NCBI RefSeq assembly: GCF_014905175.1
Contig: NC_057789.1
Coordinates: forward strand, 8,246,001-8,310,000
Direction of reading: 5' to 3'
Length of the DNA: 64,000 nucleotides
Source: Aphidius gifuensis
Taxonomy: Eukaryota > Arthropoda > Insecta > Hymenoptera > Braconidae
Shown here in pieces: positions 21,236-33,801 of the stretch. Made by a program: the position numbers and the translations under genes. The notes beneath the pieces are model-generated. The model made no database searches. It had not been told where the DNA came from and was given only the letters and a program-made list of their open reading frames with translations. Within the stretch, counting starts at the first letter, position 1, and each line of letters starts with the position of its first letter.

Positions 21236-22751
21236 ATGATTCGTGCAACTTTGATCATCGTTATCAGCCTTGGTAAGTCCAAAGTATATCTTTTTATAAA
21301 TCAACAAAAAAAAAACTACAATCTAGCATAATTTACATATTTTTTTTGTTAATAAATGGCAAAAAATAAAAGACATTTATTTATAAGCTAAAAACAGGAA
21401 ATAGTGAATAAAATATTGCCTGATTTTTGTGTTCTTTTTTGTTTTTATTATTGAACAATAAATACTATAATAAATGTATTATCATTATTTATTATATTAA
21501 CTAAATTAAAATATAAATAATACATGATAATAATTTAATCAAGAATTTTTTTTTATACCCACACATAAAATAATTGCACTGGTTGGTTGCAGTAAGATTA
21601 CTTTGCTGAATCCAAAGGTCAATGATTAAATATTAAAATGTTTTACAATTGAATAATTGTGATTGACAATAATATTGTATTGAATTTAATTAAATTATAA
21701 TCATTTAAAATTATATTTAACTATTTATTTATTAACAGGTGCATTGGCATTCATCAATGGACAAGAAGAAGTAAAGTCATCAGGAATTCCTAATTTAGCT
21801 GATATTGCAAAAATGCAAGGTTTAAATATATCTGATATTGAAAAAGGTACTGAAGATGCTAAAACTATATTAAGAAAAAAATGTGAAAAAAATGGGGGTC
21901 CAGATGCATTTGATAATGCTTATAATGCAAAAGATAACATAACAACATGTATGGAAAATTTAATAAATATAAAAACTCTTCAAGAAGAAATACGCGTTGC
22001 TGGACCAACTGGTGATGTTGATCTTGTATTTAAAAAATATTGTGATAAAAAACCACAATTTTTAAGATGTATTACAAATTTTATGGATAAATTATCACCA
22101 TGTCTTGAACAAAGTGAAAAAGATAATTATCAAACAGTTAATACAGCTATGGATTCATTGTTTGATTTTGTATGTCACAAAGAAGGAGAAAGAATTGCAT
22201 GTAAATAAAATTAATTATTATTAATTAATTAATAATTTAATCATGTTTAATAATTAATAAATTTTTTTAGTATTTATTTCGGTTGGAGGACCAGAATGTG
22301 TTATGGAAAAAGCTCCAAAAATTCAAGATTGTTTAAATACAACATATGGAAGTAATATTACATTACCAACTTCTGGATTTGATTTAACAAGTTTTAATAG
22401 TTTACCAGCATTATCATTTGGTCTTAAAGAGTGCGAGTATGTATCATTTAATATTATAAAATTAATTACTTCTAGCTTTGATAACTCTTTTAATTCATGT
22501 TTTTTTTTTTAAGACACTTGCAAAATTTAAAGACATGTAGTGTTAAAAGTTTGGAAGAATGCAAAGATACAACACCAGGAAATATGGCAGATGCTTTATT
22601 TAAATTTCTTGATCGTGCAACACCTTGTCAAAATGTTAGAAAAGAAAAATTACTTAATGCTCAAGCACAATCAGCACCAATGTCTCTTGCTTCATCACTT
22701 GACTTTATGACTTTCTTAATTATTCCAGCTTTTTTATTGGGATTTATGTAA
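21236..22751 (+). CDS. secreted DUF1397 / 27-kDa hemolymph-glycoprotein-like protein
   Basis: Exons 21236-21272, 21739-22200, 22271-22436 and 22514-22751 (903 nt, 300 aa). The first exon plus the start of the second encode a signal peptide (MIRATLIIVISLGALAF). The mature part has regularly spaced cysteines (KKCEKNGG, ITTCMENL, KKYCDKKPQFLRCI, SPCLEQSE, FVCHKEG, PECVMEKAPKIQDC, KTCSVKSLEECKD, ATPCQNV), typical of the insect-specific DUF1397 family found in hemolymph. The C-terminus ends in a hydrophobic run (FMTFLIIPAFLLGFM), which could be a GPI-type signal or simply a hydrophobic tail. Family function is poorly known. The gene stands alone, with the transporter starting 655 bp downstream on the same strand. 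Confidence 0.85.
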
Positions 22752-23405
22752 ATAATTTTATATAAATTTTATACATTAATTATATTTTATTAAATATATA
22801 TTAATATTTTGTTTATAATAATGTACTATCAAAATAATATTGTGATGGAAATATATAACTTTATTTTGCATTTTTTGTAAAATAGTAAAAAAAAAAAAAT
22901 TTCTACGCTTATTTTTTGTATTTTTTATTACTTTATTTGTATTAATAAAATCATACATGGTAAGTTTAAATATTAATGATGATAATAAAAATATTTATCA
23001 TACATTTTTTTATATAGGTCACAAAATGATAATATTATTTTTATCATCAAACTTTATCTGACTTTAGCTGTGTTGGCTGAAACATAACCTCAACATAAAA
23101 TTTCGTAGAAATTAGAATAGTCAAAACGTCATTATTATTTAAACATATTACATATCAATTTGTACACATTAAAATATTATTACAATAAATATATAATTAT
23201 TATTAATATAAAAAGTAAATAAATAAACAAATTATTCGAAAAAATAAAATGTAATAATGGTGTCAATTAAAAAAAGAAAACACAACAAAAATTTCGACAT
23301 GTTTCTATAAACATCTAATACATGTAACTGTCATTTAAAATGTCATTTATAAATTAAATTTTTAAGTAATAATTATTGTCAATTAATTAATTAAACAAAT
23401 GCATC

Positions 23406-24786
23406 ATGATTGGTGGAAAAACAGTACGTGCAAATTACGTACACATAAATGATCCGTCAGCATCATCATACTTGTATGAAAATCATGATAAAAATCATCA
23501 ATTAGATATAAAACAAAATCAGGATACACAAGTGTTACTTGTTAATGAATCAAAAGATGGATTATTACATCCACGAGCACTTTTATTTTTGGCTTTATGG
23601 TATATTTTTAGTGGATGTACACTTTTTTTAAATAAATATATTCTATCATATATGAATGGTGATCCAACAATTTTAGGTATTAATAAATATTATATTAATT
23701 AAATAAATAACATAATTAATATTAATTTAATAATAATTACAGGAGCTTTTCAAATGTTGGCAACAGCAGTATGTGGATTTATACAAATGTATTATCCATG
23801 TGGAATGTACAAATCAACATCAAGACTAGTCAGACCACCTGGTTTTTATAAACATATGATATTAGTTGGATGTACAAGATTTACAACAGTTGTACTTGGT
23901 TTAATTGCATTAAATTATGTTGCTGTTAGTTTTACAGAAACAATTAAAAGTAGTGCACCATTATTTACTGTTGTCATTAGTAGATATCTTTTAGGTAAAA
24001 ATCAATTAATTTATCTATTAAATAAATGGCTTTATAAATAATAGAATGATTTTTTTTTTAAGGTGAAAAAACTGGTTTATATGTTAATTTATCATTAATT
24101 CCTGTAATGGGAGGTTTAGCATTGTGTTCAGTTAATGAAATTAGTTTCGATTTACGTGGTTTTATTGCTGCAATGGCAACAAATTTAACTGAATGTTTAC
24201 AAAATGTTTATTCAAAAATGCTTATAAGTGGTGATAAATTTAAATATACGTAAGTTAATAGATGAAAAATATAAATAAATAAATTAAGAGTTAATTGAAT
24301 TATTCAATTTAATTTATAGACCAGCTGAATTACAATTTTATACAAGTCTTTCATCGATATTTGTACAAATACCAGTGTCATTGATATTTGTTGATTTATC
24401 AGCACTTCAACATTCCCTAAGTATTCCAGTATTATCAGCATTTATTTTAAATGGTATATTCTTCCATTTTCAAAGTATAACAGCATATGTACTTATGGAT
24501 TATATTAGTCCAGTAACACACAGGTAATTTTCGACAATAATATAAATCAAAAGAATTAATAATTTAATATTTATTTATTTATTTTTTCTTTAGTGTTGCA
24601 AATACTGCTAAACGAGCATTTTTAATTTGGCTATCAGTTATATTATTTGATAATCCAATAACTGGATTATCAGCACTTGGAACATGTACAGTTATTGCTG
24701 GTGTACTTTTATATAATCGTGCTCAAGAATATGATAGAAATAAAATGATGAAAATGAAATTTAATTCGAAAATTAATATACAATAA
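23406..24786 (+). CDS. SLC35E2: SLC35E2-like nucleotide-sugar/triose-phosphate-type transporter
   Basis: Exons 23406-23676, 23743-23994, 24063-24249, 24320-24523 and 24594-24786 (1107 nt, 368 aa). The protein is a multispanning membrane protein of the drug/metabolite transporter superfamily with a TPT domain. A hydrophilic N-terminus of about 65 residues is followed by about ten hydrophobic helices. Recognisable stretches are LALWYIFSGCTLFLNKYIL, SFTETIKSSAPLFTVVISR, CLQNVYSKMLI and ISPVTHSVANTAKRAFLI. These match the SLC35E2 branch, whose substrate is not established. The location is likely Golgi or another endomembrane, by family inference. The introns (63-70 bp) are short, and the last 3' end approaches the convergent cystathionine gamma-lyase gene. 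Confidence 0.88.
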
Positions 24787-25324
24787 GTAATTTATTTAAT
24801 TAGTTGAATTTTTTAATTTTTAAACAAGTTTATTGGATTTTATTCATTGAACTTGTGCCAATTAAATAAATATATTTTATAAAATTTGATTTGTAATTAA
24901 TTTTGATAAATTATACAATAATTATTCTGTTATTTTTTGCATAATATTTCGATTTTTAAGTTGTTCATTTTTTTATTAGAAAAATAATGATTTATGTAAT
25001 TTTTATTTGACCTGATAGCTTTGATGTATCAATGAATCAATTATTTGTATAAATAAATTTGATAAATCAATTTTCGAAGATAAAAATTGTTTATAAATTA
25101 TTTTTGATAATACACCAAAAAGTTTTCTTTATGTATAAATGTATTTATTTGACAAAAAGAGTCTCTTTTTCTTATAATAATATAACATTGGTAATTTCTG
25201 TATGTGAAGAAGCAAAAAAAAAAAAATTAAATGCTCATGAAAAAACATGGAGTGTGTGTGTGTGACTTTGTAATTGGACAATTATTTCTCTTTTTTCTTT
25301 TTAAATTTAATTAAATTTGCATAA

Positions 25325-27060
25325 TTATAATTGAGCAGCCTTTAAAGCTTGCTCTAAATCAGCAAGTAAATCTTTTTCAGTTTCTAGTCCAACAGACAAA
25401 CGAATTAATTGATCATTAATTCCCAAAGAATTTCTAACTTCCTCAGTTAGTGATGCATGAGTCATAACAGATCTAGGAAAAATAGAAAAAAAACGAAATA
25501 AGTCATAGTCATGCTTACATCATTAAATAATTGTTTTGTTGATTACATACGGAAGTTCAGCAAGTGATTCGAAGCCTCCTAGTGATTCAGCTAATATAAA
25601 TACTTTTAATGATTTTAAAAATTTATGCGAATCACCTTTAACATAAAATGTTACCATTCCACTGTGGCCAGACTGTTGTTTCATCGCAATTTCATATTGT
25701 GGATGTGAAGGAAGAACTAGAAAAGAAAAACAATTAAATAATTTATAAAATAAATCAACAAAAAACAGGATCAAAAGCAAATAAATAAATAACATCTTAC
25801 GTGGATGAAAAACTTTTTCAACATGTTGATGTGATTCTAAAAATTTTGCAACTGCTAATCCATTTTTCATGTGTTGTTGCATTCGCAATTCTAATGTTTT
25901 CAAACTTCTATTAACCAAATAACAATCAAATGGAGATGGAACAATACCAAGTGCTAAAATTAATCAAAAAAAAATCATCATCAATTGATTAATAAATTAA
26001 TTATTAAAACAAACAAATTTGCATTATGTTGAAATTAATTATCTACCATTTTGGATAAAACGAAGTCGTTGTTCAAGTTCATCACTTCTTGTGATAACTG
26101 CACCCATTATCACATCAGAATGGCCATTCATATATTTGCTCACTGAATAAACAACCAAATCAGCTCCCAATTCAAGTGGTCTCTGTAAAAATATCAAGTT
26201 GATTTATCATTGTTATTAATTAAAAAAAAATTATCTTAAAAAAGATAAGAGAAAATACAAAGTAATAATAATAAAAATACTGATTAAAAAAATAAATACT
26301 TACTTGAAAGTAACAAGTTAAAAAGCTGTTATCAACAACGATAATAATATCTGATCGAATTGCTTTAACAGCTTGAACAACAGCTTTAATATCAACCAGT
26401 TTAAGCAATGGATTTGTTGGTGTTTCCAACCAGACCATCTAAAAAAATTTATTTTCTTTTTTATAACAAGTTTATCAAGTTACAACCACAATGCAAGATC
26501 AACTTTCTCATGAAATTTGATACTTAAAATCAAGCAAATTACCTTGGTACTTGATTGAATAGCATTGACAACATTTTTGACACTTGTTGCATCAGCAAAT
26601 GTCACACTGATATTATTTTTTGACATACAATTTCTAAAATAACGATTAGTACCACCATAAACATCATCACAACATACTAAATGATCACCAGCTTCTAAAA
26701 GTGCTGCAATTCCAGTTGTTGCACCAAGACCAGATGCAAATACTAATCCATATTTTCCATTTTCAAGTGATGCCATACATGTTTCTAATACATTTCTTGT
26801 TGGATTACCACTTCTACCATACTCAAAACCCTGTAAATCAATCAAATTAACAACAATTATTTAAACAGTAGTTTTTTTTAATTGACTAATTATATATTTA
26901 AAAAAAAAGTTGAACTAACCCGGTGTTGAGCTGGACCATCTTGACGAAAAGTTGATGACATCACTAAAGGTGGAATAACTGATCGATGGCTCCATTGTTC
27001 TGGATCTTGTCCAACATGTATTGCTCTTGTTGCAAAACCTTCTTCTATATTAGCCGGCAT
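25325..27060 (-). CDS. CTH: cystathionine gamma-lyase
   Basis: PLP enzyme of transsulfuration that splits cystathionine to cysteine, 2-oxobutyrate and ammonia and can also produce H2S in the cytosol. Exons on the minus strand: 26920-27060, 26543-26830, 26304-26438, 26047-26182, 25801-25953, 25551-25716 and 25325-25472 (1167 nt, 388 aa, close to the usual length). Visible family signatures are EYGRSGNPTRN, the FASGLGATT phosphate-binding region, WLETPTNPLLK, VVDNSF and the PLP-lysine context SVSKYMNGHSDV. Near the end come FILAESLGGFESL and RLSVGLE. One variation is TCYFQ where many homologues have TPYFQ. It is transcribed divergently from ATP synthase subunit e and convergently to the transporter gene. 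Confidence 0.95.
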
Positions 27061-27495
27061 TTTAAATAATTTTTAATATCAAGCTTTGATATTATCTATC
27101 TCAATTATAATACTGTCTTGAGTCTTCTTGGAACTGAGCAGTCAGCAGTGGTCAGCAGATTGTTGTGTGTACTGTTGTGATGATTGCAACCAATTGCAAC
27201 TTTGCAAATTGCAACGTGTCTTTTAATAGTTGAATTTTTGTATAAAAAACAATAAAAAAAAAATAAAAACATTCGCGAAATATATTCCCTAAATAAAATG
27301 GGGGGGTCTAGTAACTTTGACTGTCATTGACATGCAGTGACATCTTTGAATGGGAACAATGGCTCAGTCATCTTCATCATCATCATCTTCATCTTGAAAT
27401 CACACACCCATTGGGCAAATGGAAAAGTCAGTAAATGAGTAAATTTTATCAAGTGTGTTAAACATTGCTGATTATTAAAATAAAAAATCAACGAA
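27061..27495. promoter_or_regulatory. shared divergent promoter region CTH / ATP5ME
   Basis: 435 bp lie between the two start codons. Four TTGCAA words stand within 31 bp (27184-27189, 27194-27199, 27202-27207, 27209-27214), which is a C/EBP-half-site-like cluster. On the ATP5ME side a 12-codon ORF (27359-27397, MAQ followed by a Ser run) would be an upstream ORF if transcribed. No clear TATA box in either direction. Confidence 0.45.
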
Positions 27496-28166
27496 ATGTC
27501 GACTGCAGAATTAAACCCAAGACCCCTTCGGGTATCACCATTAATCAAGGTAATTATCATCATCAAATTTTTCATTTTTTTATGAATAAATTATGTTGAT
27601 TTTTCATCAACAAATTACTCTGATTGTCAAATGTTTTTGTGACGACAATTGACTGTACAGTAGATCACACACTAAAAACCAAATTTATTACATAAGTTTT
27701 TTTCCAATTTTTTATTATTATTATAAATAAATGAAAATTCAATAATTATTATTAATTGTTTATCATGCTTTTTTTTTTAAACATGATTTTTTAATTTAAA
27801 CAAAATCATAATGTTATGATATGAAAGAGAAAATACTCCATTCTTAAAAATCTAACCCTTATTTATTTTAATTATAAATTTATTAATTTTCAGTTTGGAA
27901 GATGGTCTTTTTTGACAGCCGGTATTGCTTATGGTCTTTTCCATCAAAATAGATTAAGCAAAAAAGAAGCACTTTGGCGTATAGATGAAAATGAAAAGAA
28001 AAAGATTCGTGATGTACAATTAGCTGCAGAAAAGAAAAGAGCTGCAGATGGTAATATAAAATTTATAAAAAAAAATAAATTAATCAATTAATTAATAAAT
28101 ACCAATAATTTGTTTATGATGTTTTTTGCAGAGGAAATGAGGAATCTTGAAGCCATGATGAAATAG
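27496..28166 (+). CDS. ATP5ME: mitochondrial ATP synthase subunit e
   Basis: Exons 27496-27549, 27894-28050 and 28132-28166 (246 nt, 81 aa). It is a small inner-membrane subunit of F1Fo ATP synthase involved in dimer formation. A short N-terminus (LNPRPLRVSPLIKFGRWS) is followed by one hydrophobic segment carrying the GxxxG motif (GIAYG), then a charged helix rich in Lys and Glu (KKKIRDVQLAAEKKRA). Length and layout are typical of subunit e. The first intron falls directly before the membrane segment. The gene lies convergent to dihydropteridine reductase, about 295 bp apart. Confidence 0.9.
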
Positions 28167-28460
28167 ATATCATCAAAAATCTAGTATGCTTTCACTGTTA
28201 AAAAAAAAAAATATCAAATAAACTTGAATAATAAATAAACTAATAATATCAATGGAAATTAATGGATAAAATTTCTTTTATTTTTCCAAGATATTATTAA
28301 CATCAAAAAAAAAAAATAAAACGTGTATTTAATTAAAACAACATGATTAGTTTATTAAAGCCCAAAATTGGACACAAATATTTATTCCAATAGACGATAC
28401 ATATATTAAAATTAAAAAATAATAAAAAAAGAAAAAAGACAATTAATTATTTGTCATTGT

Positions 28461-29787
28461 TTAAGCAGGAATAATTTCTGTTTTGTTGTTTTTAGTAATT
28501 AATTGAAGAAGGCTACCATTGACAGGACGTTCTTGTTTTTGTGACCATTTCCATAACAATCTAAAAAAAATCGAAATATTTAATAATAATTGATTAACAA
28601 TTAATTATTTAATTAAACATACTCTGAAATAAATTCCATTGGTGTCCATGATGTTGTGTCTGCTTTGGCCATCCATTTTCTGTTCATTGGTGTATCAAGT
28701 GTAACTGGCAAAATAGCAGTAACAAGTGAATCTTTTGGTAGACCACCATCTTTATTAGCAAGTGATTTTGTTAATTGATGAACAGCTGCTTTTGCCATTC
28801 CATAACCAATCATACCTTTATTCAACAATGCAAATATCAAATTTATTTTTGTTAAATGAGCATAAATAATTCATCAATTACCAGGTGTTCCTTCAAGAGC
28901 AGCTTGTGCACCAGTTAATGTTAAGAAACCTTCTTCTTTGAGATAATTTGCTGCAATACTTGCTGCAATTGTTGAACTCCATACACTTTGTTTCCACATT
29001 AACTCAGTATTATTTATAAAATCTTTGCTGATTGCATTGCCACCAGCCCAACCTCCAGCAACACATATTATTCCATCAATTTTTTCTCCTTTGAGAGCAT
29101 CTTTTACTTGTTCCAATATATGAATTTCCTTTTAAGCAATCATTAATTATTAATTATTTTAAAATATACATTTTTTAAAATTATTATTTACCTGTTCTTT
29201 CCAATTGTGTTCACCATTAACAATTATATTTATATCAGCATTATCATTTTCTTTCATGTCAATACTTCCAACCCACTGTAAATTAAATTTTTATTTTTTA
29301 ATCATTTGATAAGTAAATTATGTAATTAAATATTTATTTGAATATTTATTTTTGAATATATTTTGATAATAAATAAGATTTCTTAATAATTGCTATTGAG
29401 GTCAATAAAGATTAGAAAGGATATTTATGCTCCATTAATTTTCAGTTAGCAACACAACCATTTTGTCTGAAGAAATAATAAATATTAAATGCATTTTTTT
29501 ATTGTAATCACCTGATAAATATGTAGCTTTAATTTATTATAAACAAAAGCTTCTAATTTGATGAATCAATTGACAATTTCATCAAATAAAAATTAAAGTA
29601 ATATAAGGATAAGCTGTGACTTATCAAGGGTAATCAACAAGTTGGTCATATTGATTTTTAAATATTATCTTAATTATTGATTTGTAATTTAACTTACCCA
29701 ATTTTTAGCTTTAAATTGTGATATACAAACTGAGCCAAGTGCTCCTTTGCCTCCATATACAAAAATACGTCCAAGTACATTTGCCAT
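28461..29787 (-). CDS. QDPR: dihydropteridine reductase (quinoid)
   Basis: Regenerates tetrahydrobiopterin from quinonoid dihydrobiopterin with NADH, supporting aromatic amino acid hydroxylases. Exons on the minus strand: 29698-29787, 29192-29275, 28882-29128, 28623-28815 and 28461-28560 (714 nt, 237 aa, the usual size). This is a short-chain dehydrogenase fold. The nucleotide-binding glycine motif is VYGGKGALGS. Family-typical segments are ICVAGGWAGGNA, MWKQSVWSS and LTGAQAALEGTPGMIGYGMA, with the catalytic YxxxK pair in YGMAK. The C-terminus is short. It is transcribed divergently from Sec8, with 284 bp between start codons. Confidence 0.93.
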
Positions 29788-30071
29788 TATACCGGTTAAA
29801 TTGTAATTATTTTCTGGAGCAATTTGCAATTATTTTCATACAAGAGTCCAAGACCTGAATGACTTGAATGGTCTTGAAAGCAAGTGATCTGCTTGTCAAG
29901 CTTAGTTATTAACATATCGAAGCAATCGAAATTCGAAACATTCTGTTGACGATACATCGAACTGATCGAAGCTGAACAAATAGAAACTTTTCAACTGTCA
30001 TACAAAAAAAAACAAACTTCAACATCAAAAACTCATATAAATTTATATAATAATTAATAAACAAAATCATC
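29788..30071. promoter_or_regulatory. shared divergent promoter region QDPR / Sec8
   Basis: A 284-bp gap separates the start codons of two genes in opposite directions, so both promoters must overlap here unless further 5' exons exist. The centre (about 29870-29960) contains repeated ATCGAA words (at about 29917, 29925, 29933). No TATA box is seen. Confidence 0.45.
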
Positions 30072-33049
30072 ATGTCAATTGCACCACCAATGAAACCTCC
30101 TAGAGGAATAAAAACTGCAAAAGAAACAGTAAGAAATTATAAAAAAATATTTAATTATTTAAGGTTATGTTTTGATGTATATTTTAATAATATTATATTA
30201 ATTAAATTTATTTACAGAGTGGTTTATTAATATCTGTCATAAGAACTTTATCAGCAAGTGAAACAAATGAACAACGAGAAATTGAAAAAGCTAAACTTGA
30301 AAAAGAGTATAAAAAAAGTGATCAAAGATTGGATGAATTGGTGTCATTGCATTATCAAGATTTGACACAAGTTATGAATGTAAGTTGGTGAAAAAACTAA
30401 TAATAATAATTAGATTATCTTCTAGTTATTAGTAAATAAAAATTTTAATTGTTTTAGATATTTAGTTATTTGTCAGAACGTGTAACAGTATCGCGAGAAA
30501 AAATTCATGCTGTAAAAGAAAATTTAAATGCTTGTAAACAATTGTTAAGTTGTAGACGTGAAGAGCTAATGAAACTTTGGCTTGAAGGAATTGAACATAA
30601 ACATGTACTCTATTTATTAAATGAAATTGATCGTCTTAAGAATATACCATCACAATTAAATTACTATTTGAATAAGAAGCTATATCTTCATGCAACTCAA
30701 TTAATTGTATCAGCTCAATCAATTGGCAATGGTAGCCTTGAAGAAGTTGAAGCACTTCGTGAAGTTAAAAATGAACTAGATACTCATAAACAACAGCTAC
30801 AAAATAAATTATTCAATGAATTAAATAAACATTTATATATCGAAACATCAAATGAAGTATTTCAGCTAAAAAAACAAGGTTCATCTAGAGATTTTCAACG
30901 TAGTAATGAAACACGTGGATCAAGAGATAATAAATTAAAACGTTCAGCACTACTTGATGTTAATTACTCATCAAAAGCTTTAAATGACAATGCTATTATG
31001 AAGAAAAATTTGACAAATATGATCATTGAAGAAGATGAAAAGTTGATAAATCCAGAAGAAAATTCAGAATATTTTATTTCAATTGTCATTGAGTGTCTTG
31101 CTCTGCTAAACAACATACCAGAAACAGTTGAAAAAATAAAAAATCAAATGGAAAATGAGCTATTTAATATAATTGATAAAACAACTGATAAAATATTAAA
31201 TGAAAAAATAAATAAACATGAAAATACAAAAGAACAAACAATACTTATTGAATTTTTTGATAAAATATTTGATCAATTTCGTCTTATTGCAAATGCTCAT
31301 AATATTGCTCTAAAATATTTATCAAATACATGTAAAAAATATAATATTAATATAAATTTATATGAAATAATTGATGTATGGAATAAAATACAATTTGTAT
31401 TACAAAATTTAATAAGTAATTATCTTGATATACAAGATATCATTGATAGACCATATGAAATATCAACAAACTTGGATAATCCAACAATAGATATTAATGG
31501 ATTTTTTACAAAACGTAAACAACAACGTCAAAAAAATGGTTTATTATTTAAATTTGAATCATCAACACATAGCTATTCAAAAGATCAAAGAAATAACATA
31601 AAAGATTATGAAAAAAAATTAATATATGAAGCAAATCCAAAAAATATAACAATTATATTTAGACCAATAATGAAATTTGTCAATGAAATTGAATGTCAAA
31701 TAAATATAAAATGTACATTAAATACATTTATTAGTGATTATGTTAAAGAAGTATTTTTAGGACGTCATCATGTTATGGTTGCAACAAAAATTGATACAAT
31801 AACTAAAAGTCCAGATGCATGGAAAACAATAACAACACAAGAAACAATGAAAGAACTTAATTTATCAAGACCACTGCTACAAAGTACAATTAAAGTTGAT
31901 AATTTAGTTGGTGAATTACGTTTATTAATGATTTATTTACCATTACATTCAGAACATTTTTGTACACTTGCATTAAATATATTACATAATTATCGTGAAA
32001 CTTGTCATGCTGAATATCGTAAAATAATACAAACAGAAAGTCAAGATAAAAAAATATGTTCAGCAGCATGGTTAAAAGATGATGATATTAGTAGATTTAT
32101 AAAATCATTACCAAATTGGAATAATATGAAAAATCATACATATGGAAAAAATAATAATAGTAATAAATGGTCAAGACAAGAAACACAAGATGAAGAAAGT
32201 CCAGAAGAAATAAGACAACGTAATTTACGTGAAGCTGAAATTTTAGCAAGTACACTTGGTGAAGGTGGAATTAATTCAAATGAAATATTATCTGATGTTG
32301 GTAAACTTCGTTGTTTAGCATTACTACAAGAAAGTATTGAATGGTTTTCATTATCAATAATAACATTTACAACTGAATTAAATAATGTTAAATTAAATAG
32401 TAATAATGATACATTACCAAATGTATCAGAATCATTGATTGAATCATTAGAACAAGTTGCTATTGAATTTGAAGAATTATCAAATACATGTATATTAGTA
32501 TTACATCTTGAAGTTAGAGTACAATGTTTTTATTATTTATTACCACGTGGTGAATATAGTCATATTTGTGGTGGTATTAAAGATCCACAAGAAGCTGATC
32601 CAAGAGTTGAAGAATTAAGTAAAATATTACAAACAATTGATGAAGCATTACAATGTACAATGCATCCTAAAAAAAGTAAATATATATTTGAAGGTCTTGG
32701 TCATTTAATTGCTAAAATATTAATAACATCTGCTCAGTATATTGAAAAAATTGATAAAAGTGGAATACAAAGAATGTGTAGAAATGTATTTACATTACAA
32801 CAAACATTAACAAATATAACAATGGCTAGAGAATTAGCATTAGATTATGCTAGACAATATTTTGAATTATTTTATAATACACCAGATGATATTTTAAATA
32901 ATATACTTGAAAATGGACCACAATTTTCAGAGCTTGAATATATTAATGCTTTTCAATTAATTTCAAGAAGTCAACAACAATATTCATCGATAAATAAACA
33001 TTTAGAAAAACTATCTGAAATTTTAGGTGAAGTTGGTGTTACTGTATAA
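30072..33049 (+). CDS. Sec8: exocyst complex component 4 (Sec8)
   Basis: Exons 30072-30128, 30218-30379 and 30458-33049 (2811 nt, 936 aa), close to the animal Sec8 length. Sec8 is a subunit of the octameric exocyst that tethers secretory vesicles to the plasma membrane. Family-specific blocks in order are GLLISVIRTLSAS near the N-terminus, KLWLEGIEHKHVLYLLNEI, a PEENSEYF segment, GLLFKFESSTHS and RPLLQSTIKVDNLV. Then come AAWLKDDDISRFIKSLPNW, SNTCILVLHLEVRVQCFYY, YIFEGLGHLIAKILI and MCRNVFTLQQTLTNITMARE. Most of the protein is alpha-helical, and the N-terminal third is coiled-coil-like. The last exon, 2.6 kb without an intron, is long for this window. The assignment as Sec8 and not Sec6 rests on these blocks and the length. 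Confidence 0.95.
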
Positions 33050-33600
33050 ATTTAAAATATTATTTTTCATTTATTATTATTATATACCGAAGATAAATTA
33101 GATAATAATATTTTTTTGATTTTGTTAAGTATTTAAGTTGTACTCAATGTTGACACAATATTTGATGTGAGATATTATTTAAAATTAAACTTGATTAATA
33201 TATAAATTGAAAATTTTATTTACTTTTTTAAACCATGTTATTTTAATTATTTAAATAGTCTAATCAAATATCGTTTGAATTTTCTCATTTATATATTTGT
33301 TTTTCTGAGAAATTTTAACAAACTTTTTAGTTCAAATAATATATATATTTCTGAATAATAATATCAATAATGCTTTCGCTCGAAATAATATATCTAGATT
33401 AAAATTTTACGAGAAAAAAAAATAAATAAAAATGATATTTTTATGGATAATACAATGGAGTGGGTTATGCATCAAAGATTACATTCATATATTGATGTTG
33501 CTTTTGTTAAAAATTGAATCAACAATATTTTAGATATAATAAAGTTTGAAAATTTTAAAAGTTAAATAAATTTATGAATGTTTATGTAGGAGTGGTACTG

Positions 33601-33635
33601 TATAAAAGAGACTGATCATAATTTAATATCCTCAG
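33601..33635 (+). promoter_or_regulatory. TATA box and initiator of the ACP/AKH-type gene
   Basis: TATAAAAG at 33601-33608 is followed 31 bp later (start to start) by CTCAGATT (TCAG at 33632-33635), an arthropod-type initiator. A start there gives a 5' untranslated region of about 170 nt before the ATG at 33802. The spacing is ideal for a TATA-Inr core promoter. Confidence 0.6.
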
Positions 33636-33801
33636 ATTAAATTTCAACAGCTTCAAGAACACATCGTTCGAGATATTTATCAATTTTTCTGGTATATCAT
33701 TGAGGCATTTTATTTCATCTCAATTAAACAATAAAGAAGCTAGTTAATTAATTAAATTGTTTTTTTTAAAAAAAGGTTCATCAAATTATTTACAATTCAA
33801 A

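Noticed and set aside
30072..33049. Sec6 (EXOC3) as identity of the exocyst gene
   Set aside because: Length (936 aa) and blocks such as LKDDDISRFIKSLPNW, KLWLEGIEHKHV and VLHLEVRVQCF belong to Sec8 (EXOC4).
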